Source: Parafrankia discariae (GTDB lineage Bacteria; Actinomycetota; Actinomycetes; Frankiales; Frankiaceae). From it: a stretch of DNA of 64,000 bases. A model generated the notes under the pieces. It ran no database searches. It was not told where the DNA came from and saw only the letters and a program-made list of their open reading frames with translations. The stretch covers positions 23,099-87,098 of the forward strand of contig NZ_KB891137.1 of assembly GCF_000373365.1 (NCBI RefSeq), read 5' to 3'. The translations under genes and the position numbers were made by a program. Positions 1 to 12,352 of the stretch are shown here, piece after piece. Each line of letters starts with the position of its first letter. The first letter of the stretch is position 1.

Positions 1-620
1 CCGACGGCGGAGTCTTCGCCTTCGGCAACGCCGGCTTCCACGGCAGCATGAGCGGCCAGCCGCTGAACCAACCCGTCGTCGGCATCGCCGCCACCCCGAA
101 CGGCGCCGGCTACTGGCTCGTCGCCGCCGACGGCGGAATCTTCGCCTTCGGCAACGCCGGCTTCCACGGCCGGCCCTCGGTGACCATTCCGCCGGCAAAC
201 CGGGTACAGGCGGCAAACCAGGTTCTGGGCCGGAGCACCATAACGCTGGCGACCGTCCACGTGTCGGGCGTCCGGGACACCGCAACGGCCCGGCAGAACG
301 TGCTCGACACATCCCGGGGACGCCCCGCCACTCGATCCGCCTATGGCGGAGCTCCGGGCGGCACGGTCGACCTGAGCGGCACCGTCCTGCGCGCGCTCGT
401 CGACATCGGCGGCCGGTGGAGCGTCCGGGTGAGCGAATTCGCCGGCGGCGCCCACACCGGCGGCAGTTCCTACCATTACCGAGGCCTGGCCTTCGACATC
501 GACTCCGCGTCCGGCGGATTCTCCTCCGTACGCGACAGGTGTCTCCAGCTCGGGGCGTCCTACGCGGCCGTCGAGAACGGGAACCACACCCACTGCCAGT
601 GGGCTCTGGGAACATCGTAA
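1..620 (+). CDS. Secreted repeat protein with C-terminal M15-like Zn-peptidase domain (5' truncated)
   Basis: The reading frame is open from base 3, so the gene begins upstream of the window. The visible part starts with two copies of an actinomycete surface repeat (core [14 protein letters not shown], then [21 protein letters not shown] split across the second copy), a beta-rich module found in large secreted proteins. After a linker, the last ~115 residues carry S-x-H-x-x-G-x-A-x-D ([10 protein letters not shown]) and a later H-x-H (NHTHCQW). These match the zinc ligands of the M15 / Hedgehog-like D-Ala-D-Ala peptidase fold. A wall-associated peptidase or a non-catalytic zinc fold targeted by the repeats is inferred. 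The stop is TAA at 618-620. The internal ATG at 48 lies inside a repeat and is not the true start. Confidence 0.72.
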   Translation, partial: DGGVFAFGNAGFHGSMSGQPLNQPVVGIAATPNGAGYWLVAADGGIFAFGNAGFHGRPSVTIPPANRVQAANQVLGRSTITLATVHVSGVRDTATARQNVLDTSRGRPATRSAYGGAPGGTVDLSGTVLRALVDIGGRWSVRVSEFAGGAHTGGSSYHYRGLAFDIDSASGGFSSVRDRCLQLGASYAAVENGNHTHCQWALGTS

Positions 621-1173
621 AAACTGGTACCAAAGACAGCGACACCGTAGGCGGTCCGCCGGGAACAGCGGCGTAATCGGCCGGAGAAGAAACGGCAGTG
701 CGCCCGGGGAGACGTTCCTTACTCCACCCGCCCTGCCGTGTCCGACCGCCGGTGCCCACCGTCGCCCGCTCGCCGGGCCGCCCCGCCCACCCCGGACCCG
801 CCGGGCCGCCGGGCGGCCCGGCCGGAAACAAAAATCAGACAAACGCTCACACCACCTGTCAAACAAGCGTGTACGAAGAGCTACCATCCGATACGGTTAC
901 GAGACGGGCCACGGGTCCGGAGCCGACGATCCGAACCCTCCTGCCGGGTAACACGACACGCGGAGCGACAGCCCGGACCGACGCCGCGGGCCGACAACGC
1001 GGGCCGCGGCGGCACCGCGGTCGACGGGGCGCCCCACCCCCGCGGGCGGGCCGGGGGTCGCGCCCGGACCTCACCCCGCGGGCTCGGCGCCCCTGGAACC
1101 GGCGCCCCCGCACAGATCCGGCCCTCGTATCGGAGACGCTCAACATGGCCCGGTCCCTTCCGTCCGGCGTGCG
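621..1173. other. Gene-free stretch
   Basis: About 550 bases without a convincing gene. Open frames here have shadow-type composition. The only structure seen is a 21-base GC-only palindrome at 801-821 (10-base arms, one central base) followed by an A-rich stretch, which is not a standard terminator. The promoter of the downstream GGDEF gene should lie here, but no clear -35/-10 pair is visible. Confidence 0.5.
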
Positions 1174-2853
1174 GTGGCCGGCGACACCAAATTCTCGGTG
1201 ACGGCGGCCCGATTCACGGCGCGGCTGTCCAACCGCGGGTGGGCCTGGTACCTGGCCGGCGGTCTGACCGTGGCGGTCGCCGTCGGCCCGCTACCGACCA
1301 CCGGCCGGACGTCCGCGCTGCGCCTGACGTTGTACCTGCTGGTCAGCGGCTCGGCGGTGGTGGCGGTCGCCGTCAGCCGGCGGGCCCACGCACCCGCGGG
1401 CGGTCTGCCGTGGCGGCTGTTCGCCGCCGCGCAGGCGACGTCGGTGCTCGGGGACGCGATGCTCACCGGCTCCCGCGGGCCCGGCGCGGACGGCTTCCCC
1501 GGCCTCTGGGACGCCTGCCACCTGGCGCGTTACCCGCTGCTGATGGCCGGCCTGATGATCCTGGCCCGGCGGCGCGGGCGGCCCGGGGGGATCGCCGGCC
1601 TCCTCGACAGCCTGATGATGGTCGTCGCCGGGGCGCTGGTCTCCTGGGTCTACCTGGTCGCCCCGCGGCTGGCGCTTGATCAGCCCCCGCTGGTGAGCCT
1701 GGCCTCGGTGGCCTACCCGGTGGGCGATCTCGCCCTGTTCGCGGCCAGCCTGCGCCTGTTCTTCGACGGCGGCCGGCGCCCGCCGGCCTTCTATCTGCTC
1801 GCCGCCCACCTCGCCATCCTCCTGGCCGCCGACGCCCGCTACGTGCCACGCCAGCTCGAAGGCGACTACCGGGTGGGCGGTGAGCTGGACGTCCTCTGGC
1901 TGGCCGCCGCGCTGTTCCTCGGCGCGGCCGCGCTGCACCCGAGCCGGAGCCGCCTAGACGCGGGGGGCGCCCGGCCCGGCCCGGTGCTCTCCGTCCCCCG
2001 CCTGCTCGCGCTGACCGCCGCGGCGCTGGTGGCCCCGGTCGTGCTCGCGGTGCAGTGCGTACGCGGGGAGACCAGCGGGCTGGTCGTCGTGGCGGTGGCC
2101 AGCGCGGCGATGTTCATCCTGATCATTCTTCGGATGGCGGGTCTGGTCGCCGACCAGCACCGGGCCGCGATCACCGACGTCCTGACCGGACTGCACACCC
2201 GCCGGCATCTGGAGGGCGAGTTGTCCGTGGCGGTGGACCGCGCGCTGCGCGACGGCACCCGACTCGGCCTGTTCCTGGTCGACGTCGACCACTTCAAGGC
2301 GATCAACGACGGGTACGGCCACCTCGTCGGGGACGCCGTGCTCGTCGAGGTGGCCCACCGCCTGCAGGCCGCGACCCGGCCCGGTGACGTCCTGGGCCGC
2401 TACGGCGGCGAGGAGTTCGCCGTGCTGGTCACGAACCTGCGCGAGACCGACCTCGCCGTGGTCGGGGAGCGGCTGCGCCGTCAGGTCGGCGGCACGCCGA
2501 TCCGGATCGGCGCCCGCCCCGCCGCAGGCCATCCCGCGCCGGCGGACGGCGACCGGCCGGCCGGCGCGTTGTCGGCCGGCGGGGGGAAGGCCGGTGACGG
2601 GACCGTCCCTGGCGGAGCCGCCGACGAGCCTGGGACGCGGGCGAGCCAGGTGATCGCGGTGACCGTCTCGGTCGGGGCGGCCGCCGTGCCCACCCATGCC
2701 GCCGACCCGTTCAACCTGTTCGGCGCCGCCGACGCCGCGCTGTACGCGGCGAAAAGCGCCGGGCGCGACCGGGTGGCCGTCAGCGGCCGCGCTCTCCCCC
2801 CGGCAGGCGGCGACGACCAACTGGCGGTGAGTGGAACCGCCGAGGCACTGTGA
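1174..2853 (+). CDS. Membrane-anchored diguanylate cyclase (GGDEF)
   Basis: Predicted to make cyclic di-GMP from two GTP at the inner face of the membrane. The N-terminal ~320 residues hold roughly eight to ten hydrophobic segments (MASE-like sensor region, not assignable to a named family). The GGDEF domain begins near residue 335 (DVLTGLHTRRHL). The active-site motif is GGEEF at residues 411-415. An intact allosteric inhibition site RPGD lies at 402-405, exactly five residues upstream, so product inhibition is expected. A ~55-residue Pro/Gly/Ala-rich insert interrupts the domain before its last strands (VTVSVGAA). No EAL domain follows. The start is GTG at 1174; the ATG at 1145 is in another frame. 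There is no obvious operon partner. Confidence 0.88.
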   Translation: MAGDTKFSVTAARFTARLSNRGWAWYLAGGLTVAVAVGPLPTTGRTSALRLTLYLLVSGSAVVAVAVSRRAHAPAGGLPWRLFAAAQATSVLGDAMLTGSRGPGADGFPGLWDACHLARYPLLMAGLMILARRRGRPGGIAGLLDSLMMVVAGALVSWVYLVAPRLALDQPPLVSLASVAYPVGDLALFAASLRLFFDGGRRPPAFYLLAAHLAILLAADARYVPRQLEGDYRVGGELDVLWLAAALFLGAAALHPSRSRLDAGGARPGPVLSVPRLLALTAAALVAPVVLAVQCVRGETSGLVVVAVASAAMFILIILRMAGLVADQHRAAITDVLTGLHTRRHLEGELSVAVDRALRDGTRLGLFLVDVDHFKAINDGYGHLVGDAVLVEVAHRLQAATRPGDVLGRYGGEEFAVLVTNLRETDLAVVGERLRRQVGGTPIRIGARPAAGHPAPADGDRPAGALSAGGGKAGDGTVPGGAADEPGTRASQVIAVTVSVGAAAVPTHAADPFNLFGAADAALYAAKSAGRDRVAVSGRALPPAGGDDQLAVSGTAEAL

Positions 2854-3187
2854 TCCGACTCCGGGCCCCGGTTCCCTGATTCGAACCCCGGCCGGCCGGG
2901 GCGGCGGAGCCACTGGGCCGGAGGCGGACGGGCGGCACTGGCGGGCGTCGTCTTCATGACACCGCGGGCGCACGACGTGCCCGCATGCTTCCCGCGTCCC
3001 AGCGGGCGAGCCGATGTGGGCGATTCGCCCGATTACGCCGCATTCGGCGACATAGTGTTCGCCCAGGGTTTCTGCCCGCCGTGCCGCATGCAGTCCCCGT
3101 CAATCTTCTCACTGGTGCACGCGACTATCGCGCACCACCCCCTCATCCACCAGCGAGACGACGGCCCAGCGGAGTCGAGGAGGACGG
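2854..3187. other. Gene-free stretch
   Basis: 334 bases with no supported gene. It contains two small inverted repeats near 3018-3050 (GGGCGATTCGCCC and CGCCG-catt-CGGCG) in a slightly less GC-rich stretch ahead of the transporter gene. These could be part of its promoter or leader, but no function is shown. Confidence 0.4.
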
Positions 3188-5833
3188 ATGTCCCGGTTGC
3201 TGTACCGGATCGGCGCGGCCGCGGCCACCCGGCCGTGGCGGGTTGTCGGGATCTGGCTCGCCGTGCTGGTCGCGGCCCTGGGCCTGGCCGCGGGCTCGGG
3301 GGGCGAGCCGCGCGACGACTACGACGCCCCGGGCACCGCCTCGCAGGTCGGCACCGATCTGCTGCGCCAGAGCTTCCCGACCCTGGCCGGCGCCGATGCC
3401 CGCGTCGTGCTGCACGGCGCGAACCGGGCCCAGCTCGACCCGGCCCTGCTGGCCAGTGTCGGCGAGCGGCTCGGCAAGGTGCCGTCCGCCATCGTGGCCA
3501 GCCCGCCGGAGCTGTCCCGTGACGGTGACACCGCGCTGTTCACCGTGCACTACTCGAAGCCGGTCACCCAGCTCGGCGGGCACGACGCCCTGGACGCCGT
3601 CTACGCCGCGGCCGCCCCGGCGAGCGACGCCGGGCTGCAGGTCGAGATCGGCGGTCAGATCTCGGAGAACCTCCAGTCGGTCGACGGCCGGGCCGAGGCG
3701 ATCGGCGTGGGCGTCGCACTGTTCATCCTGCTGATCGCGTTCGGCTCGGTGATCGCCGCCGGGGTGCCGATCGCGGTGGCGATGATCGGACTGGGAGTCG
3801 GGGCCTCCGGCATCACCCTGATCGCGGCGACGACGACCGTCAGCACGATCGCCCCGACCCTCGCGTCGATGGTGGGGATCGGCGTCGGCATCGACTACGC
3901 GCTGCTCCTTGTCACCCGGCATGTCGAGGGGCTGCGGTCCGGCCTGTCGGTGGCCGAGGCGGCGGGGCGGGCGAACGCGACGGCCGGCATGTCGGTCGTC
4001 TTCGCCGGCCTCACGGTGATCGTCTCACTGACCGGCCTGCGACTGGTCGGTCTCAACACCTACGTGACGACGGCGTTCACCACGGCTTCCGTTGTCATAG
4101 CGGTCGTCGCCGTCGCGGTCACCCTTGTTCCGGCGTTGTGCGGACTCGCGGACCTGCGGGTGCTGCGCCGCCGGGCGCACGCCGAGCTGGTCGTCGCCCG
4201 CTCCACCGGGCCGGCGGGCACCGGCTCGACCGTCGGCTCCGGCTCGGCCTCCGGCTCCGGCTCGGCCTCCGGCACCGGCTCGGACGGGGCGCCGGCGAAG
4301 CCGAAGCCGACCCTGACCGCTCGGTGGGCCGCGCGCATCGGCGCCCGCCCCCGGCCGTGGGCACTCGCCGCGCTGATCTTCCTGTTGGCCCTCGGCGCGC
4401 CCGTCCTGACCATGCGCACCTGGCCGCAGGACGCCGGCAGCGCGCCGACCGACGTGACCCAGCGGCGGGCCTACGACCTGATCTCCACCGAGTACGGACC
4501 GGGGGAGAACGGCCCGCTGCTGCTGGCCGTCGACCTGCGGCAGCTACCGGTGCCGGAGCTCGCGGACCTGGTCGCGAAGGTCGCCATGGTGCCCGGGGTG
4601 ACGGCCGTCGAGCCGCCGGTGATCGCCCCGTCCGGCGCGGCCGCGGTGATCAGCGTCATCCCGGCGACCGGCCCGAGCGACAAGGCCGCGTCCGACCTGG
4701 TCGCCCGGCTTCGCGCGGACGTGCTGCCGCCCGGCGTGTCGATCACCGGGACGACGGCGATCTTCGCCGACCTCTCCGGGCTGCTCTCGGAGCGGCTGTG
4801 GTGGGTGGTCGGCTTCGTCGTCGGGGTGTCGGTGCTGCTGCTGACCGTAGTCTTCCGCTCACCGGTGGTGGCGATCAAGGCCGCGGTGATGAACCTGCTG
4901 TCGATCGCGGCCGCCTACGGCGTTGTGACGGCGGTGTTCCAGTGGGGTTGGGGAACGGACCTGCTCGGCCTGCCGCACAGCGTCCCGATGTCGAGCTGGC
5001 TACCGGTGTTGATGTTCACTGTCCTGTTCGGCCTGAGCATGGACTACGAGGTCTTCCTGCTCTCCCGGATCCGGGAGGACTGGGTGGCCACCGGCGACCC
5101 GCACGGCAGCATCGTGCGTGGGCTCGCCTCGACCGGCCGGGTGATCACCAGCGCCGCCCTCATCATGATCGCCGTCTTCTCGGGCTTCGCCCTGGACCCG
5201 GACGTGACCGTGAAGATGGTCGGCGTCGGAATGGCGGTCGCCGTCCTGGTCGACGCGACGGTGATCCGGATGGTGCTGGTCCCGGCCACGATGGCGCTGC
5301 TGGGCCGGGCGAACTGGTGGCTGCCCAGGTGGGTCGACGTGCTCCTGCCGCGGGTGGACATCCACGGCGAGCGGTTCGCGACCGCGACCACCGGCCTCGG
5401 CGGCGCGTCCGGGTCTGGTTCCGGTTCCGGTTCCGGGTCGCCGGGTGGGCCGACCAGGTCGGGTGGGCCGAACGGGTCAGGCGGGTCGAACGGGTCAGGC
5501 GGGCCGGGGGGCTCGGGTGGGCCGGGGGGTCGGTCCGGGAGGTCCGCGAAGTCGGACAAGCTCGACGCCGGCGCCCGGTCCACGGCCCTCGGCACGGCGG
5601 TTACGCCGAGTAAGTCCGAATCGTCCAGAAAAGCGGGGCCGACCCGGGAGCGCACGGCCGCCGGGGAGACCTCCGTCGACGGCGGGGACGACGGCGACGG
5701 ACCCACCGATCCCGGGACGACCGACCACCTCCAGGGCGCTTCAGACAGCGCGATGGCCGGTTCAGGCATCCCCGCACAGGTCTCGTCCGAACCGGTGGAC
5801 CCGGGGGTGAAGGGCCGCGAACTTCAGCGGTGA
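3188..5833 (+). CDS. MmpL-family (RND) membrane transporter
   Basis: An 881-residue MMPL/RND transporter, a family that exports lipids or other hydrophobic molecules in actinomycetes. The usual duplicated layout is visible: an N-terminal segment, an extracytoplasmic loop domain, a first membrane bundle (about residues 175-325, with GIGIDYALL in place of the family's GxxxDY signature), a Gly/Ser-rich linker (SGSASGSG type), then a second half with a loop domain and bundle containing GLSMDYEVFLL. The two Asp-Tyr motifs in matching helices are the expected proton-relay residues. The last ~160 residues are low-complexity Gly/Ser/Asn/Pro repeats, probably cytoplasmic and disordered. The ATG at 3188 follows GAGGAGGACGG, a good ribosome binding site. 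The substrate cannot be deduced, and no lipid-synthesis gene is adjacent. Confidence 0.9.
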   Translation: MSRLLYRIGAAAATRPWRVVGIWLAVLVAALGLAAGSGGEPRDDYDAPGTASQVGTDLLRQSFPTLAGADARVVLHGANRAQLDPALLASVGERLGKVPSAIVASPPELSRDGDTALFTVHYSKPVTQLGGHDALDAVYAAAAPASDAGLQVEIGGQISENLQSVDGRAEAIGVGVALFILLIAFGSVIAAGVPIAVAMIGLGVGASGITLIAATTTVSTIAPTLASMVGIGVGIDYALLLVTRHVEGLRSGLSVAEAAGRANATAGMSVVFAGLTVIVSLTGLRLVGLNTYVTTAFTTASVVIAVVAVAVTLVPALCGLADLRVLRRRAHAELVVARSTGPAGTGSTVGSGSASGSGSASGTGSDGAPAKPKPTLTARWAARIGARPRPWALAALIFLLALGAPVLTMRTWPQDAGSAPTDVTQRRAYDLISTEYGPGENGPLLLAVDLRQLPVPELADLVAKVAMVPGVTAVEPPVIAPSGAAAVISVIPATGPSDKAASDLVARLRADVLPPGVSITGTTAIFADLSGLLSERLWWVVGFVVGVSVLLLTVVFRSPVVAIKAAVMNLLSIAAAYGVVTAVFQWGWGTDLLGLPHSVPMSSWLPVLMFTVLFGLSMDYEVFLLSRIREDWVATGDPHGSIVRGLASTGRVITSAALIMIAVFSGFALDPDVTVKMVGVGMAVAVLVDATVIRMVLVPATMALLGRANWWLPRWVDVLLPRVDIHGERFATATTGLGGASGSGSGSGSGSPGGPTRSGGPNGSGGSNGSGGPGGSGGPGGRSGRSAKSDKLDAGARSTALGTAVTPSKSESSRKAGPTRERTAAGETSVDGGDDGDGPTDPGTTDHLQGASDSAMAGSGIPAQVSSEPVDPGVKGRELQR

Positions 5834-5926
5834 AATTACATTTCCGCAGGTCAGACCAGTTGACAACGCCCCGCCGCGAGCCCTCCGACCACACGGCCGT
5901 CGGCCATCTGGGTGACGGAATGTGTA

Positions 5927-5963
5927 GTTCTGTCCTGGTTAGCTGAGACGCCAAGGACAGAAC
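5927..5963. promoter_or_regulatory. 10-bp inverted repeat, candidate operator
   Basis: GTTCTGTCCT at 5927-5936 is exactly complemented by AGGACAGAAC at 5954-5963 with 17 bases between. It sits in the short gap after the MmpL gene and 37 bases before the methyltransferase start. There is no T-tract, which argues for a protein-binding site or leader hairpin rather than an intrinsic terminator. Confidence 0.4.
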
Positions 5964-6000
5964 GCCGCCCCAGGCGGCATGGCGGAAGAGGGCACGCGGC

Positions 6001-7263
6001 GTGGACGGGCTCACCATGGACGGGCTCACCGTGGACGGGGTCGCGATGTCGGCGATCACGATGGGTGGCTTCACCATCGAGGAAATCACTGTGGAGCGGA
6101 TCCTGCCGCGCGGGCACCGGGGCCGGGACAACTCTCCGATCGAGATCCTGATCAGGGACGGCGAGGTCGAGATCTACCCGCCCTCCCCCGAGAACGCCTA
6201 CTTCGCCCCGCGGGCGGCGGGCGGCTGGCCGGCGGTACCCGCGGCACGCGAGTCGGCGGAGTACGAGACGGCGTACCCCGAGACGGCCGACCACGAGCTG
6301 ACCCAGCTCGAACTGACCCAGCTCGAGCTGGCGGAGTTCGAGCTGGCGGCGCCCGAACCGGCGGAGCCCGAGGTGGCCGAGCCCGAACCGGTGGCCGGGG
6401 CAGCCGCCCCGGCCGACCAGACCGACCAGACCGGACCGGCCGATCCGGCCCACCCGGCCACGGTGTTCGACCGTGCGGCGTACGACTACGACGCCGACGT
6501 CCACGGTGTGCCGTTCTTCCGCCCGCTGGGCAAGACCCTGGTGGCCGCGGCCGGCATCTCCCCCGGTGACAACGTGATCGACCTCGCCTGCGGGCGCGGT
6601 GCCGTGCTGTTCCCGGCCGCCGAGGCGACCGGTCCGACCGGCTCCGTGCGGGCGTTCGATTTGGCGCCGACCATGGTCGACCTGACCGCGGCCGACGTCG
6701 CGGACTGCCGGCTGCCGTGGGTCGACGTGACGATCGCCGACGCGATGGACCCGCCCGTCGAACCGGGCTCGGTCGATGTCGCGCTCTGCGGGATGGGCCT
6801 GTTCCTGCTGTCCGACCCGGGGGCGGCGCTCGCCCGGTGGCGCGGCGTCCTGCGGCCCGGCGGGCGGCTGGCCGTGACCGTGTTCGGGCCGGCGGACCCG
6901 CTGTGGGACCGCCCCGACTACCCGCTGCGGCTGGCGACCTCGGTCGGCCCGGCCGAGCGCCGTCCAGGGCACGCGATCCTGGCGGAGGGCGCGCTCGCCG
7001 ACGCGCTCACCGCGACCGGCTTCGAACTCACCCGGGACGAACTGGTCGCCACCGACCTCGTGTTCCGCGACGTGCCCCACTGGTGGCGCTGGGCCTGGGG
7101 GACGGCGCTGCGGCCCATGCTGGAGAAGATCTCCGACGCCGAGGGCCCGGCGATGATCGAGGAGCTGACCCGGTGGCACGCTCCGTCCACCGACGCGGGC
7201 GGCCTGCACTGGCGCCCGACGGTTCGGGTCGTCACCGCGGTCGTGGCCGACCCGTTCGGCTGA
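6001..7263 (+). CDS. SAM-dependent class I methyltransferase with N-terminal extension
   Basis: 420 residues. The C-terminal ~260 form a Rossmann methyltransferase: motif I VIDLACGRGAVLFPAA, an acidic post-I strand (RAFDLAP), motif II-like VDVALCGMG and the LRPGGRLAVTVFG strand typical of UbiE/COQ5-type enzymes. The first ~155 residues are unusual: repeats of M/V-DGLT-type segments, then an acidic stretch built from ELTQLEL / ELAEFEL / EPAEPE units with no known fold. The start is GTG at 6001, chosen because GGAAGAGG lies at 5984-5991 with nine bases between; in-frame ATG at 6016 is the alternative. The substrate is unknown. Confidence 0.78.
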   Translation: MDGLTMDGLTVDGVAMSAITMGGFTIEEITVERILPRGHRGRDNSPIEILIRDGEVEIYPPSPENAYFAPRAAGGWPAVPAARESAEYETAYPETADHELTQLELTQLELAEFELAAPEPAEPEVAEPEPVAGAAAPADQTDQTGPADPAHPATVFDRAAYDYDADVHGVPFFRPLGKTLVAAAGISPGDNVIDLACGRGAVLFPAAEATGPTGSVRAFDLAPTMVDLTAADVADCRLPWVDVTIADAMDPPVEPGSVDVALCGMGLFLLSDPGAALARWRGVLRPGGRLAVTVFGPADPLWDRPDYPLRLATSVGPAERRPGHAILAEGALADALTATGFELTRDELVATDLVFRDVPHWWRWAWGTALRPMLEKISDAEGPAMIEELTRWHAPSTDAGGLHWRPTVRVVTAVVADPFG

Positions 7264-7297
7264 GCCCGGGCCGGCCGAAGATCAGAACAGCCGGAGA

Positions 7298-7750
7298 TCA
7301 GACCAGGTAGCGGGCGACGAACTCGGCGACGCACGCCGGCTTGGCGGCGCCCTCCAGCTCGATGGTGAGCTGGTTGACCGCCTGGGCGCCGCCGGAGATC
7401 TCCTCGACCGAGAGGTTGCGGAGCTTCCCGCGCAGCCGGGAGCCGACCGGAACCGGCTGCGGGAAGCGGACCTTGTTCAGGCCGTAGTTCAGCGCCATGG
7501 TGATGCCGGTGACCTGCGCGATCTCCGCGACCAGCACCGGCAGCAGCGACAGGGTCAGGTAGCCGTGCGCGATCGTCGTCTTGAACGGCCCGTCCTTGGC
7601 CTTCTCGACGTCGGTGTGGATCCACTGCCAGTCGCCTGTCGCGGCGGCGAAGGTGTTGATCCGTTCCTGGGTGATCGTGTGCCAGGAGCTGGTTCCCAGC
7701 TCCTGGCCCTCGACCCGCTTCAGCTCGTCGATGCCGTCGATCGTCGCCAC
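7298..7750 (-). CDS. MaoC-family (R)-specific enoyl-CoA hydratase
   Basis: A 150-residue single hot-dog protein of the MaoC dehydratase family. The hydratase-2 signature is clear: ATGDWQWIH gives the catalytic Asp and His, followed by the conserved IAHGYLTLSLLP segment. The family hydrates trans-2-enoyl-CoA to (R)-3-hydroxyacyl-CoA; single-domain versions act as dimers. The open frame extends further upstream, but that part is a shadow of the next gene. The GTG at 7750 starts right at the family N-terminus (VATIDGIDELKRVEGQ). It lies 58 bases downstream of the FkbM gene on the same strand. Its stop lies in a 16-base imperfect tandem duplication (7274-7305). Confidence 0.88.
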   Translation of the reverse strand: MATIDGIDELKRVEGQELGTSSWHTITQERINTFAAATGDWQWIHTDVEKAKDGPFKTTIAHGYLTLSLLPVLVAEIAQVTGITMALNYGLNKVRFPQPVPVGSRLRGKLRNLSVEEISGGAQAVNQLTIELEGAAKPACVAEFVARYLV

Positions 7751-7808
7751 CCGGCGAGTATCCCGGAGCGGGCGCCGACGCGCTCGGCTTCGCGCGGTGC
7801 GGGCCCGA

Positions 7809-8564
7809 TCAGGCGTGCGCGACGAAGTTGAAGCGGTTGCCGTTGTCGAAGGTCTTGCGGAACGTGCCCAGCGTGTAGGGGCCGGTGCCGTCCATGTCGA
7901 AGATGCGCAGCCCCAGGTCACCGTCCACCAGGCGGTACATGTCCTCCGCGGTGGTCCCGTACTTCCGCGCGGCGGCACCGAACTCGAAGATCACATAGGG
8001 GCGGTTCGCGGAGAGCAGCTTCTCGCCGCCCTTGAGCACGCCGTACTCCGCGCCCTCGACGTCGATCTTGATCAGGTCGAGCCGGTGGTCGGGAGGCAGC
8101 GTCTCGTCGAGCACCTCGACGACGACCTCGATCTCCTCGACGTCCTCGGCGCCGTCCGGCGTCCGCTGGAGCAGGCCGCTGTACGCGGGCCGGCTGCGGA
8201 TGTAGGCGAACGGGCTGACCCCGGCCTTCTCGGCGAGCGCGGCCTGCTTGAGCGTGACGGTCGGGAACTCCAGGCACAGGTACTCGAACAGGTGCGGCAG
8301 CGGCTCGTAGCCGATGTGCTCGCCGCGCGGGGCGTGCAGCACGATCGACTTGAGCACGTCACCGCGGTGGGCGCCCACGTCGATGCAGTTCGAGTCCTCC
8401 TGCAGGACGAAGGACAGCAGCAGCGCGAGGTGTCGGTCGTCGACCGCGTTGCGCCGGGCGCTGGGCAGAACGGTACGGCGGACCAGCTTCAGCGCCGGCC
8501 CCAGGCCCAGCTCGACCGCGGTCTGGCGCAGCTGGCCGAGTTGCTTGTTCATCTGCTCCTGCAT
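7809..8564 (-). CDS. FkbM-family methyltransferase
   Basis: 251 residues with the FkbM signatures: NCIDVGAHRGDVL as the SAM-binding loop, IGYEPLPHLFEYL, and LIKIDVEGAEYGVLKG. FkbM enzymes typically O-methylate sugars or natural-product hydroxyls. The ATG at 8564 has AAGGGGA about nine bases upstream; a second in-frame ATG at 8552 is possible. The first ~45 residues form a basic amphipathic helix (KQLGQLRQTAVELGLGPALKLVRR) that could associate with membrane. No glycosyltransferase is next to it, so the acceptor is unknown. Confidence 0.85.
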   Translation of the reverse strand: MQEQMNKQLGQLRQTAVELGLGPALKLVRRTVLPSARRNAVDDRHLALLLSFVLQEDSNCIDVGAHRGDVLKSIVLHAPRGEHIGYEPLPHLFEYLCLEFPTVTLKQAALAEKAGVSPFAYIRSRPAYSGLLQRTPDGAEDVEEIEVVVEVLDETLPPDHRLDLIKIDVEGAEYGVLKGGEKLLSANRPYVIFEFGAAARKYGTTAEDMYRLVDGDLGLRIFDMDGTGPYTLGTFRKTFDNGNRFNFVAHA

Positions 8565-8845
8565 CGCGGAAAGTCCCCTTCGCGAGCCTTCGGGCCGGGT
8601 GCCGGCCCACCGCCAGTCTCGCTGGCTGTGGGCCCCGCCCGTCCGGCTGGTTGTCCAGGAGTGCGCCTTCCGTGGTGCAAACCCACGCCAGCCGCACTTT
8701 GGTGCCGTCGCGCCGATTGTGCCAAGGACTCGCGGCGGACCCGTCGCCGGCCCCTCTGGAGACACAACCAAGATACGGCGGAAGGTCCCCCCGCTACCCG
8801 GCGAACCTGGTAGTGGAGCGGCTCTCCGCTCGGCGACGCACGGCG

Positions 8846-12061
<3,216 letters not shown>

Positions 12062-12145
12062 CGCGCGCTCCGGAGGTCGAGCGACGCGAGAGAGACCCCC
12101 GCGACCGGTGGTCACGGCGGCACTCCCGCGTCGCGGCGGGCCTCC

Positions 12146-12352
12146 CCCTCTGTCATCGGCCTGAGAGCTTCGCCGGCTGGCCGAGCCACCCGGGGGCTTC
12201 CGGGAGACACGGCGGCCGGCTTGCACCGTCGGCGGGACGCTCGCGCGTCCGCTTTTCAGAGTCGCCTGACCCGGCGGTCTTGGGCCTGAGAGTTTGCGGG
12301 GAGTTCTTGCTCCTTCGGCGCCCCGGGACAACGGCCCGGAGCTCTCCCGCAC
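12146..12352 (-). promoter_or_regulatory. Tandem glycine riboswitch upstream of gcvP
   Basis: Read on the minus strand, two consecutive glycine aptamers are visible. Aptamer 1 (about 12350-12283) begins GCGGGAGAGCTCC, has core GCGCCGAAGGAGCAAG and closes with ACTCTCAGGCC. Aptamer 2 (about 12268-12150) opens with GACTCTGAAAAG, has core CGCCGACGGTGCAAG and closes with AGCTCTCAGGCCGATGACAGAG. The GAGAG/CTCTCAGG P1 pairs and the CCGA-GG-GCAAG cores are diagnostic of the class. The gcvP start lies about 85 bases downstream. In this class glycine binding normally turns expression on. No T-rich terminator stem is seen, so control at translation initiation is inferred. Confidence 0.93.

Noticed and set aside
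801-821. GC-only palindrome as an intrinsic terminator
   Set aside because: It lies ~180 bases after the stop, is followed by an A-rich and not T-rich stretch on the coding strand, and is common in such GC content.
698-1679. Overlapping long open frames upstream of the GGDEF gene
   Set aside because: Arg/Pro/Gly-dominated products with no domain, typical of shadow frames in high-GC DNA; no ribosome binding sites.
2870-2925. tRNA-like string GATTCGAACCCCGG (T-arm complement)
   Set aside because: No acceptor stem, anticodon arm or D arm can be drawn on either strand, and there is no CCA. Chance in GC-rich DNA.
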